Below, piece after piece: positions 16,451 through 25,509 of a stretch of DNA of 64,000 bases. A model generated the notes under the pieces. That model was given only the letters and a program-made list of their open reading frames with translations, searched no databases and was not told the DNA's origin. Both the position numbers and the translations under genes were made by a program. The stretch is from Streptomyces sp. NBC_01445 (lineage in GTDB: Bacteria; Actinomycetota; Actinomycetes; Streptomycetales; Streptomycetaceae). Numbering within the stretch: the first letter of the stretch is position 1; each line of letters opens with the position of its first letter. The stretch covers positions 9,207,001-9,271,000 of the forward strand of contig NZ_CP109485.1 in the NCBI RefSeq assembly GCF_035918235.1. Reading direction: 5' to 3'.

Positions 16451-16963
16451 ATGGCAGCAAATGTGGAGAAAAAAGGGGAGTTGCTCGACACCCAGCGTGA
16501 GCGCCTCAAGGAGCGCATCTACGCCGCGATCACGATGCTCGCGGTGGTCGTGGGCCTCGCGCAGAGCCCGCACGCGGAGCACTGGACCGCTGCCGCCTAT
16601 GTGACGGGCACCGCGGTCGGGCTGTGGCTGGCCACGCTGGTCGCGGACGTGCAGGCGCACCGCGTCGTGCACAAGCGGTTCCCGGGGCGCGCCGACGTGC
16701 GGCACATGCTGTACGTCAGCAGCCCTCTGCTTTCGTCCGCGGCCGGCCCGCTTGCGATGGACGCTCTGTCCGCGGCAGGCGCCCTCGACCTCGACACCGC
16801 CCTGTGGATCGCGGCCGGCGCGGGCATCGCGGGCATCGCCGCCTGGGGCTTCGAGGGCGGCCGCCGGATGGGCGGCGGGCTGCTCGCCTCCAGCCTGGCG
16901 GCCGCGGTCGACGCGGTGATCGGGGCCGGCGTGGTGGGGGTGAAGCTGCTCGCGGGGCACTGA
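16451..16963 (+). CDS. small multi-pass membrane protein
   Basis: A 170-residue protein with a charged N-terminus (KKGELLDTQRERLKERI) and about four or five hydrophobic helices (IYAAITMLAVVVGLA, AAAYVTGTAVGLWLATLV, LYVSSPLLSSAAG, ALWIAAGAGIAGIAAW, LLASSLAAAVDAVIGAGVVGV). The family is a conserved actinobacterial hypothetical. The start at 16451 follows the previous gene's terminator directly with no strong ribosome site visible. Confidence 0.7.
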   Translation: MAANVEKKGELLDTQRERLKERIYAAITMLAVVVGLAQSPHAEHWTAAAYVTGTAVGLWLATLVADVQAHRVVHKRFPGRADVRHMLYVSSPLLSSAAGPLAMDALSAAGALDLDTALWIAAGAGIAGIAAWGFEGGRRMGGGLLASSLAAAVDAVIGAGVVGVKLLAGH

Positions 16964-16967
16964 CCGC

Positions 16968-17075
16968 GAGCCCGCGCGGGACGGTCTGCCCGCCGGGCTG
17001 TACATCGTCGGCCGCCACCTCGACGACGCCCAAGTCCTGCGCGCCGCCGCCGCGTTCGAGCGCGTGGCGCGGTGA
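16968..17075 (+). pseudogene. C-terminal remnant of an amidase
   Basis: An open 35-codon stretch reads REPARDGLPAGLYIVGRHLDD followed by AQVLRAAAAFERVAR and a TGA. GLP-x-GLQIVGR-x-DD and the following AAAAFE are the C-terminal signature of amidase-signature enzymes. No start codon or upstream amidase sequence remains, because a membrane-protein gene occupies the preceding DNA. It is a deletion relic, possibly of the catabolic operon next door. Confidence 0.65.
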
Positions 17076-17104
17076 GCCCACCGGTGGCCGACGGGGCTCG
17101 GGGC

Positions 17105-17785
17105 TCAGTAGGTGTCGGGCGCGTCGAACAGGAGGCGCAGCGCCACCTCCCTGTAGTGGCGCACATGCCGGAGCGCGCACGCGGCCGCCGCCTCGGGGTC
17201 TGCCGCGGCGATCGTCTCGTACAGGCGGCGGTGTTCCTCCCATACCGACGTGGGGTCGTCGATCTGGTGGAACAGCCAGCGCAGCCGGCCCTCCAGGGGT
17301 TCGAGGGTCGCGGCGAGGAGTTCGTTGCCCGCCGTCTCGATGATGTGGTGGTGGAACGCGGTGTTGGCGCGCGACACGCGCTCGGGACGCCCGGCGAGCG
17401 TGGCCTTGCGGGCGGTCTCCAACAGCCGCTGCATCTGGCGGAGCTGAGCCTCGTCCGCGTTCTCGGCGGCCCGGCGCGCCGCCAGGACCTCAAGTGCCTC
17501 GCGCAGGTCGAAGAGGTTGGCCACGTCCTGGCGTGACAGCTCCTTGACGACGATGCGCCGCGGGGACAGGGCCTGGAGGAACCCCTCGCTCATCAGGATG
17601 CGGATGGCCTCGCGCACCGGGATGCGGGAGACGCCGAACTCCTCGGCCACGTCCCGCTCGACGAGGCGGTCGCCCGGCTTGAGTCTGCCGTCGATGATCT
17701 GGTCGCGGATCCCCTCGCAGACCTGGTCGCGAAGCCACCCCGTCCCGGTCGGGGACGTGGTGTCCCGGGTCTGGCCCTGTGTCAT
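17105..17785 (-). CDS. GntR family regulator with FCD domain
   Basis: A 226-residue FadR/VanR-type regulator: winged helix at about 12-80 (DQIIDGRLKPGDRLVERDVA, FGVSRIPVREAIRILMSEGF) and an all-helical FCD domain, which usually binds small carboxylates through a metal. It is divergent from the MFS/isomerase operon. The ATG at 17785 is preceded by GGAGG. Two candidate operators lie in the shared promoter region. Expected to be a repressor relieved by an organic acid. Confidence 0.88.
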   Translation of the reverse strand: MTQGQTRDTTSPTGTGWLRDQVCEGIRDQIIDGRLKPGDRLVERDVAEEFGVSRIPVREAIRILMSEGFLQALSPRRIVVKELSRQDVANLFDLREALEVLAARRAAENADEAQLRQMQRLLETARKATLAGRPERVSRANTAFHHHIIETAGNELLAATLEPLEGRLRWLFHQIDDPTSVWEEHRRLYETIAAADPEAAAACALRHVRHYREVALRLLFDAPDTY

Positions 17786-17811
17786 GTGTCCTCCCCGAAA
17801 AGTTGCTCTTA

Positions 17812-17868
17812 CGGTATACCAAACGCTTGACGAGGCCCTGGGGTTCCCTTCATTGTTTGGTATGCCAT
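17812..17868. promoter_or_regulatory. paired GGTATACC-like operators
   Basis: CGGTATACCAAA (17812-17823) and TTGGTATGCCAT (17857-17868) lie 45 bp apart in inverted orientation between the divergent GntR and MFS genes. Such GTATAC-centred sites are typical of FCD-type GntR proteins. Confidence 0.6.
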
Positions 17869-17924
17869 AGCGCGGAAGTTGCACGTCAGCACGTACCCGA
17901 AGTCTGCCGAATCGAGGGTCCGCC

Positions 17925-19262
17925 ATGTCGCAGGTCAACCCCGTACACAGCACAGATGAAAGAACCGGGGCCGACGCGGGGCCCGCCCCCGCCGCCCGGC
18001 CCACCCGCACCCGCTGGAAAGTGTTCGTCCTTCTCCTGGCCGTCGTGGCCCTCAACTACATCGACCGCGGCTCCGTCTCCGTGGCGCTGCCCCTCATCAC
18101 CGAGGACCTCCACCTCTCCAAGGAGGTCACCGGCTTCGTCCTCAGCGCGTTCTTCTGGACGTACGCGCTCATGCAGATCCCCAGCGGCTGGCTCATCGAC
18201 CGCTTCGGGCCCCGCTACATGGCCGGTGGCGCCTGCGTCGGATGGGGCGTCGCGACCGGACTCACCGGCGCGGCCACCGGCGTCGGCTCCCTCCTCGGGT
18301 TCCGCCTGCTCCTCGGCGCCGTAGAGGCACCGGTCATGCCCGCCGGCGGCAAACTCAACGCCAACTGGCTGCCCGCGAAGGAACGCGGCCGAGGCGCCGT
18401 CCTCATGGACGGCGGCGCACCGCTCGGCTCCGCGCTCGGCGGCATCGCCATCTCCGGACTCATCGCCTGGACCGGCAGCTGGCGCATCAGCTTCGTCGTC
18501 GCCGGTGTCCTCACCGCGGCCATCGGCTTCTTCGCCCTGTGGTTCCTGCGCGACACCCCGCGCGCCCACCGTGGCGTCAACGCGGCGGAGGCCGACTACA
18601 TCGACCGCGCCCACGCCGCCGAGGACGCCGCGGCCGGCACCGACCGGCGCGCCCGCCTCCGCGCCTATCTCAGGTACCGCTCGTTCTGGGGCATGTGCCT
18701 GGGCTGGATGGGCTTCAACGGCGTCTTCTACGGCATCCTCACCTGGGGCCCGCTCTACCTCTCGGAGACCAAGGGCTTCGACATCAAGACCATCGGCTGG
18801 TCCACCCTCGCCATCTTCGGCGCGGGCTTCGTGGGCGAGCTGACCGGCGGCTGGATCTCCGACCGCTGGCAGGCCACCGGCGCCGGAGCCAACCGCGTGA
18901 TGCGCACGCTGATGGGCATCGCAGGCGCCGCGGTCGTCGCCGGGCTCCTCGGCGTCGTCCTCGTACCCGACGCCCTCACCGCGGTCGCGCTGCTCTCCGG
19001 CGTGCTCTTCTTCCTGCGCTGGGCCGGCCTCTACTGGTCCCTGCCCTCGATCCTCGGCGGCCGGGCCAACGCGGGCGTCGTCGGCGCCGCCATGAACCTC
19101 TCCGGCAACATCGCCGGAATCGTCACGCCCATCGCCGTCGGATTCATCGTCGGCGGCACCGGCTCCTACACCTGGGCCCTGCTCTACTTCGTCGGCGCCG
19201 GCGTCCTGTTCACCGTCTCGTCCCTCGTCATCGACTACTCAAGGAGGCTCGCCACCCGATGA
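17925..19262 (+). CDS. MFS transporter, anion:cation symporter type
   Basis: A 445-residue, twelve-helix major facilitator. The first helix has LNYIDRGSVSVALPLI, close to the NYxDRxNLS motif of the ACS (phthalate/tartrate/glucarate) subfamily, and the loop between helices 2 and 3 has GWLIDRFGPRYMAGG. Expected role: import of an organic acid with protons. The stop overlaps the next start (ATGA), and AAGGAGG lies near the end of this gene for the next one. Confidence 0.88.
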   Translation: MSQVNPVHSTDERTGADAGPAPAARPTRTRWKVFVLLLAVVALNYIDRGSVSVALPLITEDLHLSKEVTGFVLSAFFWTYALMQIPSGWLIDRFGPRYMAGGACVGWGVATGLTGAATGVGSLLGFRLLLGAVEAPVMPAGGKLNANWLPAKERGRGAVLMDGGAPLGSALGGIAISGLIAWTGSWRISFVVAGVLTAAIGFFALWFLRDTPRAHRGVNAAEADYIDRAHAAEDAAAGTDRRARLRAYLRYRSFWGMCLGWMGFNGVFYGILTWGPLYLSETKGFDIKTIGWSTLAIFGAGFVGELTGGWISDRWQATGAGANRVMRTLMGIAGAAVVAGLLGVVLVPDALTAVALLSGVLFFLRWAGLYWSLPSILGGRANAGVVGAAMNLSGNIAGIVTPIAVGFIVGGTGSYTWALLYFVGAGVLFTVSSLVIDYSRRLATR

Positions 19263-20413
19263 CCAGTCACACGCCACCCCGCCTCGGGATGCTGACCCCG
19301 TCGTCCAACACCGCCCTGGAGCCGGAGACCTACGCCCTCCTGCACGGCACCGACGCCGCGACCGCCCACTTCGCGCGCGTCCCGGTCACCCGGATAGCCC
19401 TGGACGGGGACAGTGACGCCCAGTTCGACCCCGGCCCGATGCTGGCCGCGGCCCGACAGCTCGCCGACGCCAAGGTCGATGTCATCGCGTGGAACGGCAC
19501 GTCGGGCTCCTGGCTCGGTATCGAGCGCGACCGCGCACTCGCCGCCGCGATCACCGCCGAGACCGGCATCCGCGCCACCACCTCCACGCTCGCCCTCCTC
19601 GACGCCTGCGCCGCGTACGGAGTCACCCGGCTCGGACTCGCGCTGCCCTACACCCGGGACGTGTGCGAACGGATCGTCGACACATACGCGAAGGAGGGGA
19701 TCACCTGTTCCTTCGCGGAGCCCTTCGGCGAGGACGACAACGAGGCCTTCGCCCGTATCCCCGCCACCGACATCGCCCGGCAGATCGAGCAGGCCGCCGA
19801 GGAGGACACGCACGCCGTGGCCGTCCTCTGCACGAACGTGCGCGGCGCCGGAGAGGCCGAACGACTCGAAGGGGCCCTGCGCATACCGGTGTTGGACTCG
19901 GTCACCGTCACCCTCTGGAAGGCCCTCGACCTCGCGGGCGCCGCCCCCCGCCTCACCGGCCACGGCGACCTGCTGCGCTCGGGCAGCCTGCGGGCCCTGA
20001 TCCAGGACACCTTGAACGGCCTCCTCGCCGCGACCGGCGCCGACCGCACCACGTTCCGCGTCGACCTGCCCGAGCTCGGCCTCCACGTCGACCTCACCGC
20101 CGGAGAGGCGCTGCGCCCCGGCGTCCGCCCGATCCGCCGCGACGCGTCGCTCGACCAGCGCAACCTGAACACCGTCGTGTGGCTCGAACAGCACCGGAAG
20201 CCGCTGATCCAGCCCCACTTCCACGAGCACCCACACCCGCCGCAGGCCCTCATCGACGTCTACGGGGTGCAGGCCCAGATGCTCGCCCCCGTAGAGACCG
20301 GCGGAGCCATGACCGGCTGGATCTCCGTCCACAGTCTGGCCGAACGCGACTGGACGCCCACCGACACCGCCGCCCTCGACGACGCCGTCACCCGTATCCG
20401 CACCGCCCTGTGA
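19259..20413 (+). CDS. maleate isomerase-like (Asp/Glu racemase superfamily) protein fused to a GAF domain
   Basis: A 384-residue protein. Residues 1-235 are an Asp/Glu racemase-superfamily domain ([36 protein letters not shown]). Family isomerases use two cysteines; here the second, C191, is present, but the first position reads WNGTSGS with Gly80 where maleate isomerase has CTSGS. Arylmalonate decarboxylase shows the same Cys-to-Gly change. Residues about 240-384 look like a GAF-type domain ([35 protein letters not shown]). It is in an operon with MFS and deacetylase, so it likely acts on the imported acid; isomerisation or decarboxylation cannot be decided. Confidence 0.75.
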   Translation: MTSHTPPRLGMLTPSSNTALEPETYALLHGTDAATAHFARVPVTRIALDGDSDAQFDPGPMLAAARQLADAKVDVIAWNGTSGSWLGIERDRALAAAITAETGIRATTSTLALLDACAAYGVTRLGLALPYTRDVCERIVDTYAKEGITCSFAEPFGEDDNEAFARIPATDIARQIEQAAEEDTHAVAVLCTNVRGAGEAERLEGALRIPVLDSVTVTLWKALDLAGAAPRLTGHGDLLRSGSLRALIQDTLNGLLAATGADRTTFRVDLPELGLHVDLTAGEALRPGVRPIRRDASLDQRNLNTVVWLEQHRKPLIQPHFHEHPHPPQALIDVYGVQAQMLAPVETGGAMTGWISVHSLAERDWTPTDTAALDDAVTRIRTAL

Positions 20414-20429
20414 CCTAGGAGCTGCCCCC

Positions 20430-21332
20430 ATGAAGGACATCAAGATCGCCCTCGGAGTCGACGTCGACGCCGTCGCCGGCTGGCTCGGCAGTTACGGCGG
20501 CGAGGACTCCCCGAACGACATCCAGCGCGGCGTCTTCGCCGGAGAGATCGGCACCCCGCGCCTGCTCAAGCTGTTCGAACGCCACGGCATCCGCACGTCG
20601 TGGTTCATCCCCGGTCACTCGATCGAGACGTTCCCCGAGCAGACCCGCATGATCGTCGAGGCGGGCCACGAGATCGGCGCGCACGGCTACAGCCACGAGA
20701 ACCCCATCGCGATGTCCCCCCAGCAGGAGGAGGACGTCCTCGCGAAGTCCGTCGAACTGATCGAGCAGTTCACCGGTCGCAGGCCCAAGGGCTACGTCGC
20801 CCCCTGGTGGGAGATGTCCGAGTCGACCGCCGCGCTGCTCCACAAGTACGGCTTCTCCTACGACCACTCGCAGAACTACCGCGACTTCACCCCGTTCTAC
20901 GCCCGCGTCGGCGACTCCTGGACGAAGATCGACTACTCCGGCGAGGCGAAGGACTGGATGAAGCCCCTCATCCACGGCCACGAGGTCGACCTCGTCGAGT
21001 TCTGCGGCAACTGGTACGTGGACGACCTCCCGCCCATGATGTTCAACAAGCACTCCCACAACAGCCACGGCTATGTGTCGCCGCGCGCGCTCGAACAGGA
21101 CTGGAAGGACCAGTTCGACTGGGTCCACCGCGAGCTCGACTACGCGGTCATCCCGGTGACCCTGCACCCGGACGTCTCGGGCCGCCCCCAGGTGCTGCTG
21201 ATGCTGGAGCGCTTCATCGCCTACGTCTCCGCCCACGAGGGAGTCTCCTTCTGCACCCTGGAGGACGCGGCCGACGACTTCCGCCGCCGCTTCCCGTTCG
21301 AGTCCAAGGAGCGGCCTGCCGACATGCGGTGA
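20430..21332 (+). CDS. polysaccharide deacetylase family (PuuE/allantoinase-like) hydrolase
   Basis: A 300-residue NodB-fold carbohydrate-esterase-4 relative. Catalytic and metal residues: GVDVDAV (D11/D13), AHGYSHENP and APWWEMSES; late [11 protein letters not shown] fits the final histidine motif. It lacks a signal peptide, and members in catabolic operons hydrolyse amides or ureides rather than chitin. With an amidase remnant, an isomerase-like enzyme and an MFS carrier nearby, breakdown of a cyclic amide or ureide is plausible. The ATG follows TAGGAGCTG, 16 bp after the previous stop. Confidence 0.8.
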   Translation: MKDIKIALGVDVDAVAGWLGSYGGEDSPNDIQRGVFAGEIGTPRLLKLFERHGIRTSWFIPGHSIETFPEQTRMIVEAGHEIGAHGYSHENPIAMSPQQEEDVLAKSVELIEQFTGRRPKGYVAPWWEMSESTAALLHKYGFSYDHSQNYRDFTPFYARVGDSWTKIDYSGEAKDWMKPLIHGHEVDLVEFCGNWYVDDLPPMMFNKHSHNSHGYVSPRALEQDWKDQFDWVHRELDYAVIPVTLHPDVSGRPQVLLMLERFIAYVSAHEGVSFCTLEDAADDFRRRFPFESKERPADMR

Positions 21333-21421
21333 GTTCCGCGGGGACCGAGAGTCAGAGAGAGGACCGTCGTGCGCACGGCGGTCACACAGAAGACGGACGG
21401 TCCCATCGTGGAGGGTGCACC

Positions 21422-22111
21422 ATGACCACGTACGTGTTGATCCCTGGAGCCGGCGGCTCGGCCTGGTACTGGCACGGGGTCGGTGACGAGCTGATGCGCA
21501 GGGGGTGGGACGTCGTCTCCGTGGACCTCCCCGGAGACGACACCCGGGCGGGTCTTCCGGAGTACGTGGACACGGTTGTCGACGCGGTCGGTGACCGGAC
21601 CGACCTGGTGGTCGTGGGGCAGTCCCTCGGCGGGTTCACCGCGCCGCTGGTGTGCCCCCGCCTGCCCGTGTCGCTCCTCGTACTCGTCAACGGGATGATC
21701 CCGCGGCCCGGCGAGACACCGGGGGAGTGGTGGGCCCACACCGGCCAGGAAGAGGCCCGCCGCGCGAACGACGTGCGTGAGGGCCGCGACCCCGACGCGG
21801 AGACCGACCTGGAGACGTACTTCCTGCACGACCTGTCGCAGACGCTGATCGACGCGTCGGCGGAGCACAACCAGGACGAGTCCGCGGCGGCCTTCGCCAC
21901 GCCGTTCACCCTCGACGTGTGGCCGGCGGTGGAGACGCGGGTGGTGACCGGCCGCGACGACCGCTTCTTCCCCGCCGACTTCCAGCGCCGGGTGGCGGAG
22001 GACCGACTGGGCATCACCCCCGACGAGGTGCCGGGCGGCCATCTGGCGGCACTGAGTCACCCGATCGAGCTCGCCGACTGCCTTGAGGCCTACGTCAAGG
22101 AGAGCGCCTGA
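21422..22111 (+). CDS. alpha/beta hydrolase
   Basis: A 229-residue EstC/methylesterase-like alpha/beta hydrolase. It opens MTTYVLIPGAGGSAWYW; the nucleophile elbow is VVVGQSLGGF (S68), the acid lies near VTGRDDRFFP and the base is in VPGGHLAALSHP. The ATG follows GTGGAGGGTG. It looks monocistronic, 89 bp after the deacetylase. The substrate is unknown. Confidence 0.82.
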   Translation: MTTYVLIPGAGGSAWYWHGVGDELMRRGWDVVSVDLPGDDTRAGLPEYVDTVVDAVGDRTDLVVVGQSLGGFTAPLVCPRLPVSLLVLVNGMIPRPGETPGEWWAHTGQEEARRANDVREGRDPDAETDLETYFLHDLSQTLIDASAEHNQDESAAAFATPFTLDVWPAVETRVVTGRDDRFFPADFQRRVAEDRLGITPDEVPGGHLAALSHPIELADCLEAYVKESA

Positions 22112-22241
22112 CGTCCGCCGGGACCCCAGTGGCGTGAGCGCCCTTCCGGATGAGAGCCCGGCCGGCTCATCCGTTGGGCGCAGCGCCGCTCCACCCGCTG
22201 GGCGGATCACTCACGGTCATGCTCGCCGTAGCGTCGATGCC

Positions 22242-22886
22242 ATGACGCAGACTCTGTACGGCCGGATCTATCTCACGGCCTACGACACCTCCGCCCACGG
22301 CCTCTACGACCGCACGAGGACGGGGTTCCTGATCCGGGCCGCCGTCCTGGCCGAGCTGGCGATCCGGGGGAACCTCGTCGGCTCCGGAGGCGACGTGTCG
22401 GTCGCGACGCCGGGACCGACCGGGGACCCGGTCCTCGACCTGACGCTCAGCCATGTCGCGCGCGACCGGCGCGGCTGGAAGTCCTGGATCAAGCACGACC
22501 GCAAGGAGACGCTGCACGCGGTCGAGGACCGGCTCGTCGCCGAGGGGGTCCTCGCGGTCGAGGAGAAGAAGTCCTTCGGCCGGTCCCGCCGTGAGGTGAC
22601 GGTGCGGGACGCCTCCGCGGTCACCTCCCTCCAGGCCACGGCGGCCGGGCTGCTGCACGGCGTCGAGCCGGCCGCGCGGATCGCGCCCGCCGACGCCGCG
22701 CTGGTGGCCCTGGCCGCCGCCGGCGGCATCCGGTCGGTCGTCTCCCGATCGGATGCCCGCGCCCGCAAGGACCGCATCGCGGAATTGACGGCACGGCTCG
22801 ACGCCGTGGCCCCCGGCCTGGGCAAGGCGGTCGGCGGTCTCGGCATGACGATGGTGGCGGCGCAGGGCGGGATGGGCGGTGGCTGA
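22242..22886 (+). CDS. GPP34 (GOLPH3-like) family protein
   Basis: A 214-residue helical protein beginning MTQTLYGRIYLTAYD. The segments TRTGFLIRAAVLAELAIRG, VLDLTLSHVARDRRGWKSW and LVAEGVLAVEEKKSFGRSRR match the actinobacterial GPP34 family, named for eukaryotic GOLPH3, which binds phosphatidylinositol-4-phosphate. Bacterial members have no established role; membrane association is likely. The tail is Gly/Met-rich. Confidence 0.78.
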   Translation: MTQTLYGRIYLTAYDTSAHGLYDRTRTGFLIRAAVLAELAIRGNLVGSGGDVSVATPGPTGDPVLDLTLSHVARDRRGWKSWIKHDRKETLHAVEDRLVAEGVLAVEEKKSFGRSRREVTVRDASAVTSLQATAAGLLHGVEPAARIAPADAALVALAAAGGIRSVVSRSDARARKDRIAELTARLDAVAPGLGKAVGGLGMTMVAAQGGMGGG

Positions 22887-22921
22887 CGGCCCTGACCCGG
22901 ACGCGCTCCCCGGCGAGCGTC

Positions 22922-23046
22922 CTACGACTGCGGCGGCTGGTTGATCGAGAGCCGTTCCCCGGCGCGGACGATGTACTTCGCGAGATACGCCGGCCGGCCG
23001 CCGTGCTGCGCGGTCTGGGTGAGGACGAGCAGCGGGGCTCCCGGGT
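22922..23046 (-). pseudogene. C-terminal remnant of a GntR/UTRA regulator
   Basis: On the minus strand an open stretch reads PGAPLLVLTQTAQHGGRPAY then LAKYIVRAGERLSINQPPQS and a stop at 22922-22924. This resembles the last strand pair of the UTRA ligand domain found in HutC-type GntR regulators. The rest of the gene is missing; it runs directly into the MFS remnant on the opposite strand. Confidence 0.6.
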
Positions 23047-23223
23047 CTGAACGGCGCCGCGTTCGGCATCGGCGCGGGCCTCGGTATCGGCATCGTCGCC
23101 CCGTACGCCGCCCGCGCCACGGCAGGCGGCTATGCCACCGCCCTGTGGATCTCGGTCGCCATCACCGTCCTCGCCCTCGGGACCAGCCTCTGCATCGCGG
23201 TGCCCCGCACCGACCACGAGTGA
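23047..23223 (+). pseudogene. C-terminal remnant of an MFS transporter
   Basis: A 58-codon open frame reads LNGAAFGIGAGLGIGIVAPY, then a second helix (ALWISVAITVLALGTSLCIAV) and ends PRTDHE. It matches the last two helices and tail of a major facilitator. No start codon or earlier helices remain. It is followed 94 bp later by a nucleoside hydrolase gene, so the lost transporter probably carried nucleosides. Confidence 0.6.
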
Positions 23224-23317
23224 CACCCCGACCTCTCCGAACACCGCACCGGCCACTCCTGACACCCTGGCCTCCCCGAACCCGAACCCGCACGTGCACA
23301 AGGAAGTCGAGAACCCC

Positions 23318-24277
23318 ATGAACAACGCACCGCAGCCGCTCTACTTCGACTGCGACACCGGCATCGACGACTCGATGGCCCTGGCCTACCTCCTGGCCTC
23401 GCCCGAGATCTCCCTCGTCGGCATCGGCACGGTCAGCGGCAACGTCGACTCGACGCAGGCCGCCCGCAACACCCTCGCGCTCCTCGAACTGGCCGGACGG
23501 CCCGAGATACCCGTCGCCGTCGGCGAGCACGACCCGCTCGCCGGCACGTTCCCCGGCGGCGTCCCCCACATCCACGGCGTGAACGGCATCGGTGACATCG
23601 AAGTGGCCGACGCCCAGGCCGCCCCCGAGGCCGAGAGCGGCCCCGAGATGATCGTCCGCCTGGCCCGCGCCCACGAGGGCCGCCTGCGGCTCCTGACCAC
23701 CGGCCCCCTCACGAACATCGCGGCCGCCCTCAAGCTCGACCCCGAACTCCCGTCCCTGGTACAGGACATCACCATCATGGGCGGCGCCGGACTCGTCTCC
23801 GGGAACGTCACGCCCGTCGCCGAGGCGAACATCTACAACGACCCCGAAGCGGCCAACGCGGTCCTCGATGCGCCGTGGGACATCACCCTCGTCCCCCTCG
23901 ACGTGACCCTCTCGCACACCCTCGAGGAGTCGCACCGCACGCAGCTCCTGGAGTCGGAACGTCCCATGGCGCGCGCACTCGGCGAGATGCTCGACGTCTA
24001 CTTCGCCTTCTACGTCCAGACGTTCGGCCGCCCCTGCTGCGCCGCGCACGACCCGCTGGCCGCCGCCGTCGCCACCGGCGGCGTCGTGGCGAGCCTCGCC
24101 CCCCGCGTGCACGTGACCGTGGACGACACCGACGGACCCGGCCGCGGCCAGACCATCTGCGACCTGCGCGGCGCCCACCAGGGCTTCCCGGACCAGCCCG
24201 GCGCCCGCTGCCGCGTCGTCCTCGCCGCGGACACCGACGTGGCCGCCCATCTGACCGAGCGCATGCTCGCACTCTGA
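23318..24277 (+). CDS. nucleoside hydrolase
   Basis: A 319-residue inosine/uridine-preferring nucleoside hydrolase. The calcium-binding signature DCDTGIDDSMAL (D11-D18) is intact, and family segments LLTTGPLTNIAAALK, ITIMGGAGLVSGNVTPVAEAN and the late CAAHDPLAAAVA follow. It splits N-ribosides into base and ribose in the cytoplasm. The start has a weak site (AAGGAAGTC); its former transporter and regulator survive only as remnants just upstream, so expression may be altered. Confidence 0.9.
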   Translation: MNNAPQPLYFDCDTGIDDSMALAYLLASPEISLVGIGTVSGNVDSTQAARNTLALLELAGRPEIPVAVGEHDPLAGTFPGGVPHIHGVNGIGDIEVADAQAAPEAESGPEMIVRLARAHEGRLRLLTTGPLTNIAAALKLDPELPSLVQDITIMGGAGLVSGNVTPVAEANIYNDPEAANAVLDAPWDITLVPLDVTLSHTLEESHRTQLLESERPMARALGEMLDVYFAFYVQTFGRPCCAAHDPLAAAVATGGVVASLAPRVHVTVDDTDGPGRGQTICDLRGAHQGFPDQPGARCRVVLAADTDVAAHLTERMLAL

Positions 24278-24343
24278 CCAGGACGACGGGACGTGGGCCG
24301 CACCGCGCGGCTCAGGGCGTCACGGCTCGGGAGGGCCTCCGCG

Positions 24344-25426
24344 TCACAGGCCGTGACGCCGGCTGCCGAGTACCCGCTCGCACACCTGGCGTTCGGCCTC
24401 CGGTGAGAACCCGGAGAAGTCGGCGCGCCGCGCCTCGACGGCGGCACGGGTCTCCTCCGCCATCAGATCGGCATTGATGGCCGCGGCCGCGCGCAGTCCC
24501 GCGGCGGCCGAGCCGATGACCTGCTCGGTCAGCTCGGTGACGTTGCCCGCCGCCCACACCCCGGGAACCGCCGTCTGGCCGGTGGGACCGGCGGGGATGC
24601 GCGTGCCGATGACCATGCCGTTCATCTCCTGCTCGGACGGTTCGAGCCCCAACGAGCCGAGGAAGCCGGCGCGCGCGGTGAACCGGGGCGCGACCACCAG
24701 GGCCTGGACCGGCACGAGCGTGCCGCGCTCCAGGCGGGCTCCGGCCAGCCGGCCGTTCTCGCTCTCCAGCGCGGCCACCGTGCCGTCGACCACGCTGATC
24801 CCGCGGGCGGCGAGCTGTTCGTACTCCTCGTCGGTCGGCTCGGGCGCGGTGTGCAGGAAGAGGGTGACGCTCTTGCTCCACTGCCGCCACATCAGGGCCT
24901 GGTGCACCGCGGCCGGTCCCGTACCGAGGACGCCGACCGCCTGGTCGCGGACCTCCCAGCCGTGGCAGTAAGGGCAGTGCAGGACGTCAGAACCCCACAG
25001 TCCGGCAAGGCCCGGCACCTGCGGCAGCTCGTCCGCCAGGCCCGTCGTGACCAGGATCCGGGCGGCGCACACGGCGCCGCCGTCGTCGAGCACGACCCGG
25101 AACCCGTCGCCGTCCCGCTCGGCCGTGACGACGCGGCCCGCCACGATCTCCCCGCCGTACCGGCGGACCTCGTCGCGGCCGGTGGACACGAGCTCGCCGG
25201 GAGGTGTGCCCTCGCGGCCCAGGTAGTTGTGCACGCCGTCGGCCGGGGCGTTGCGCGGCTCGCCCGCGTCGATCACGAGGACCGACCGGCGCGCCCGCCC
25301 CAGAGTCAAGGCCCCGCTCAGCCCGGCGGCGCCACCGCCGATCACCACGACGTCGTAGCGCCGCTCGTCACGCGAAGGGTGAACGCTCATCATCGGCTCC
25401 ATCTGCTTGCCCAGCTGATTGCTCAT
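24344..25426 (-). CDS. thioredoxin-reductase-like FAD-dependent oxidoreductase
   Basis: A 360-residue flavoprotein of the small (TrxB) group. FAD site VVVIGGGAAGLSGALTLG (26-43), redox-active pair HCPYCHGWEV (C151, C154), and the second FAD signature VWAAGNVTELTEQVIGSAA. The NADPH loop VLGTGPAAVHQAL differs from the usual GGGDSA. Stand-alone CPYC proteins like this include GliT/HlmI-type dithiol oxidases. No natural-product genes are adjacent. It is divergent from an XRE-cupin regulator that probably controls it. Confidence 0.85.
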   Translation of the reverse strand: MSNQLGKQMEPMMSVHPSRDERRYDVVVIGGGAAGLSGALTLGRARRSVLVIDAGEPRNAPADGVHNYLGREGTPPGELVSTGRDEVRRYGGEIVAGRVVTAERDGDGFRVVLDDGGAVCAARILVTTGLADELPQVPGLAGLWGSDVLHCPYCHGWEVRDQAVGVLGTGPAAVHQALMWRQWSKSVTLFLHTAPEPTDEEYEQLAARGISVVDGTVAALESENGRLAGARLERGTLVPVQALVVAPRFTARAGFLGSLGLEPSEQEMNGMVIGTRIPAGPTGQTAVPGVWAAGNVTELTEQVIGSAAAGLRAAAAINADLMAEETRAAVEARRADFSGFSPEAERQVCERVLGSRRHGL

Positions 25427-25472
25427 GGGATTGCCTCCGTTCGTTACCGAGCCTGCGCCGGTCCTGTCCCGG

Positions 25473-25503
25473 TTGACAAAGTTCTTTGCCGTAAGAGCAA
25501 AAT
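25473..25503. promoter_or_regulatory. promoter/operator region between flavoprotein and XRE-cupin genes
   Basis: TTGACA at 25473-25478 overlaps a perfect palindrome CAAAG-TT-CTTTG (25477-25488), and a second inverted repeat TTTGC-N7-GCAAA follows at 25485-25501; CAAAAT at 25498 could be a -10. Overlapping palindromes on the promoter suggest autorepression. Confidence 0.55.
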
Positions 25504-25509
25504 CGAGGC

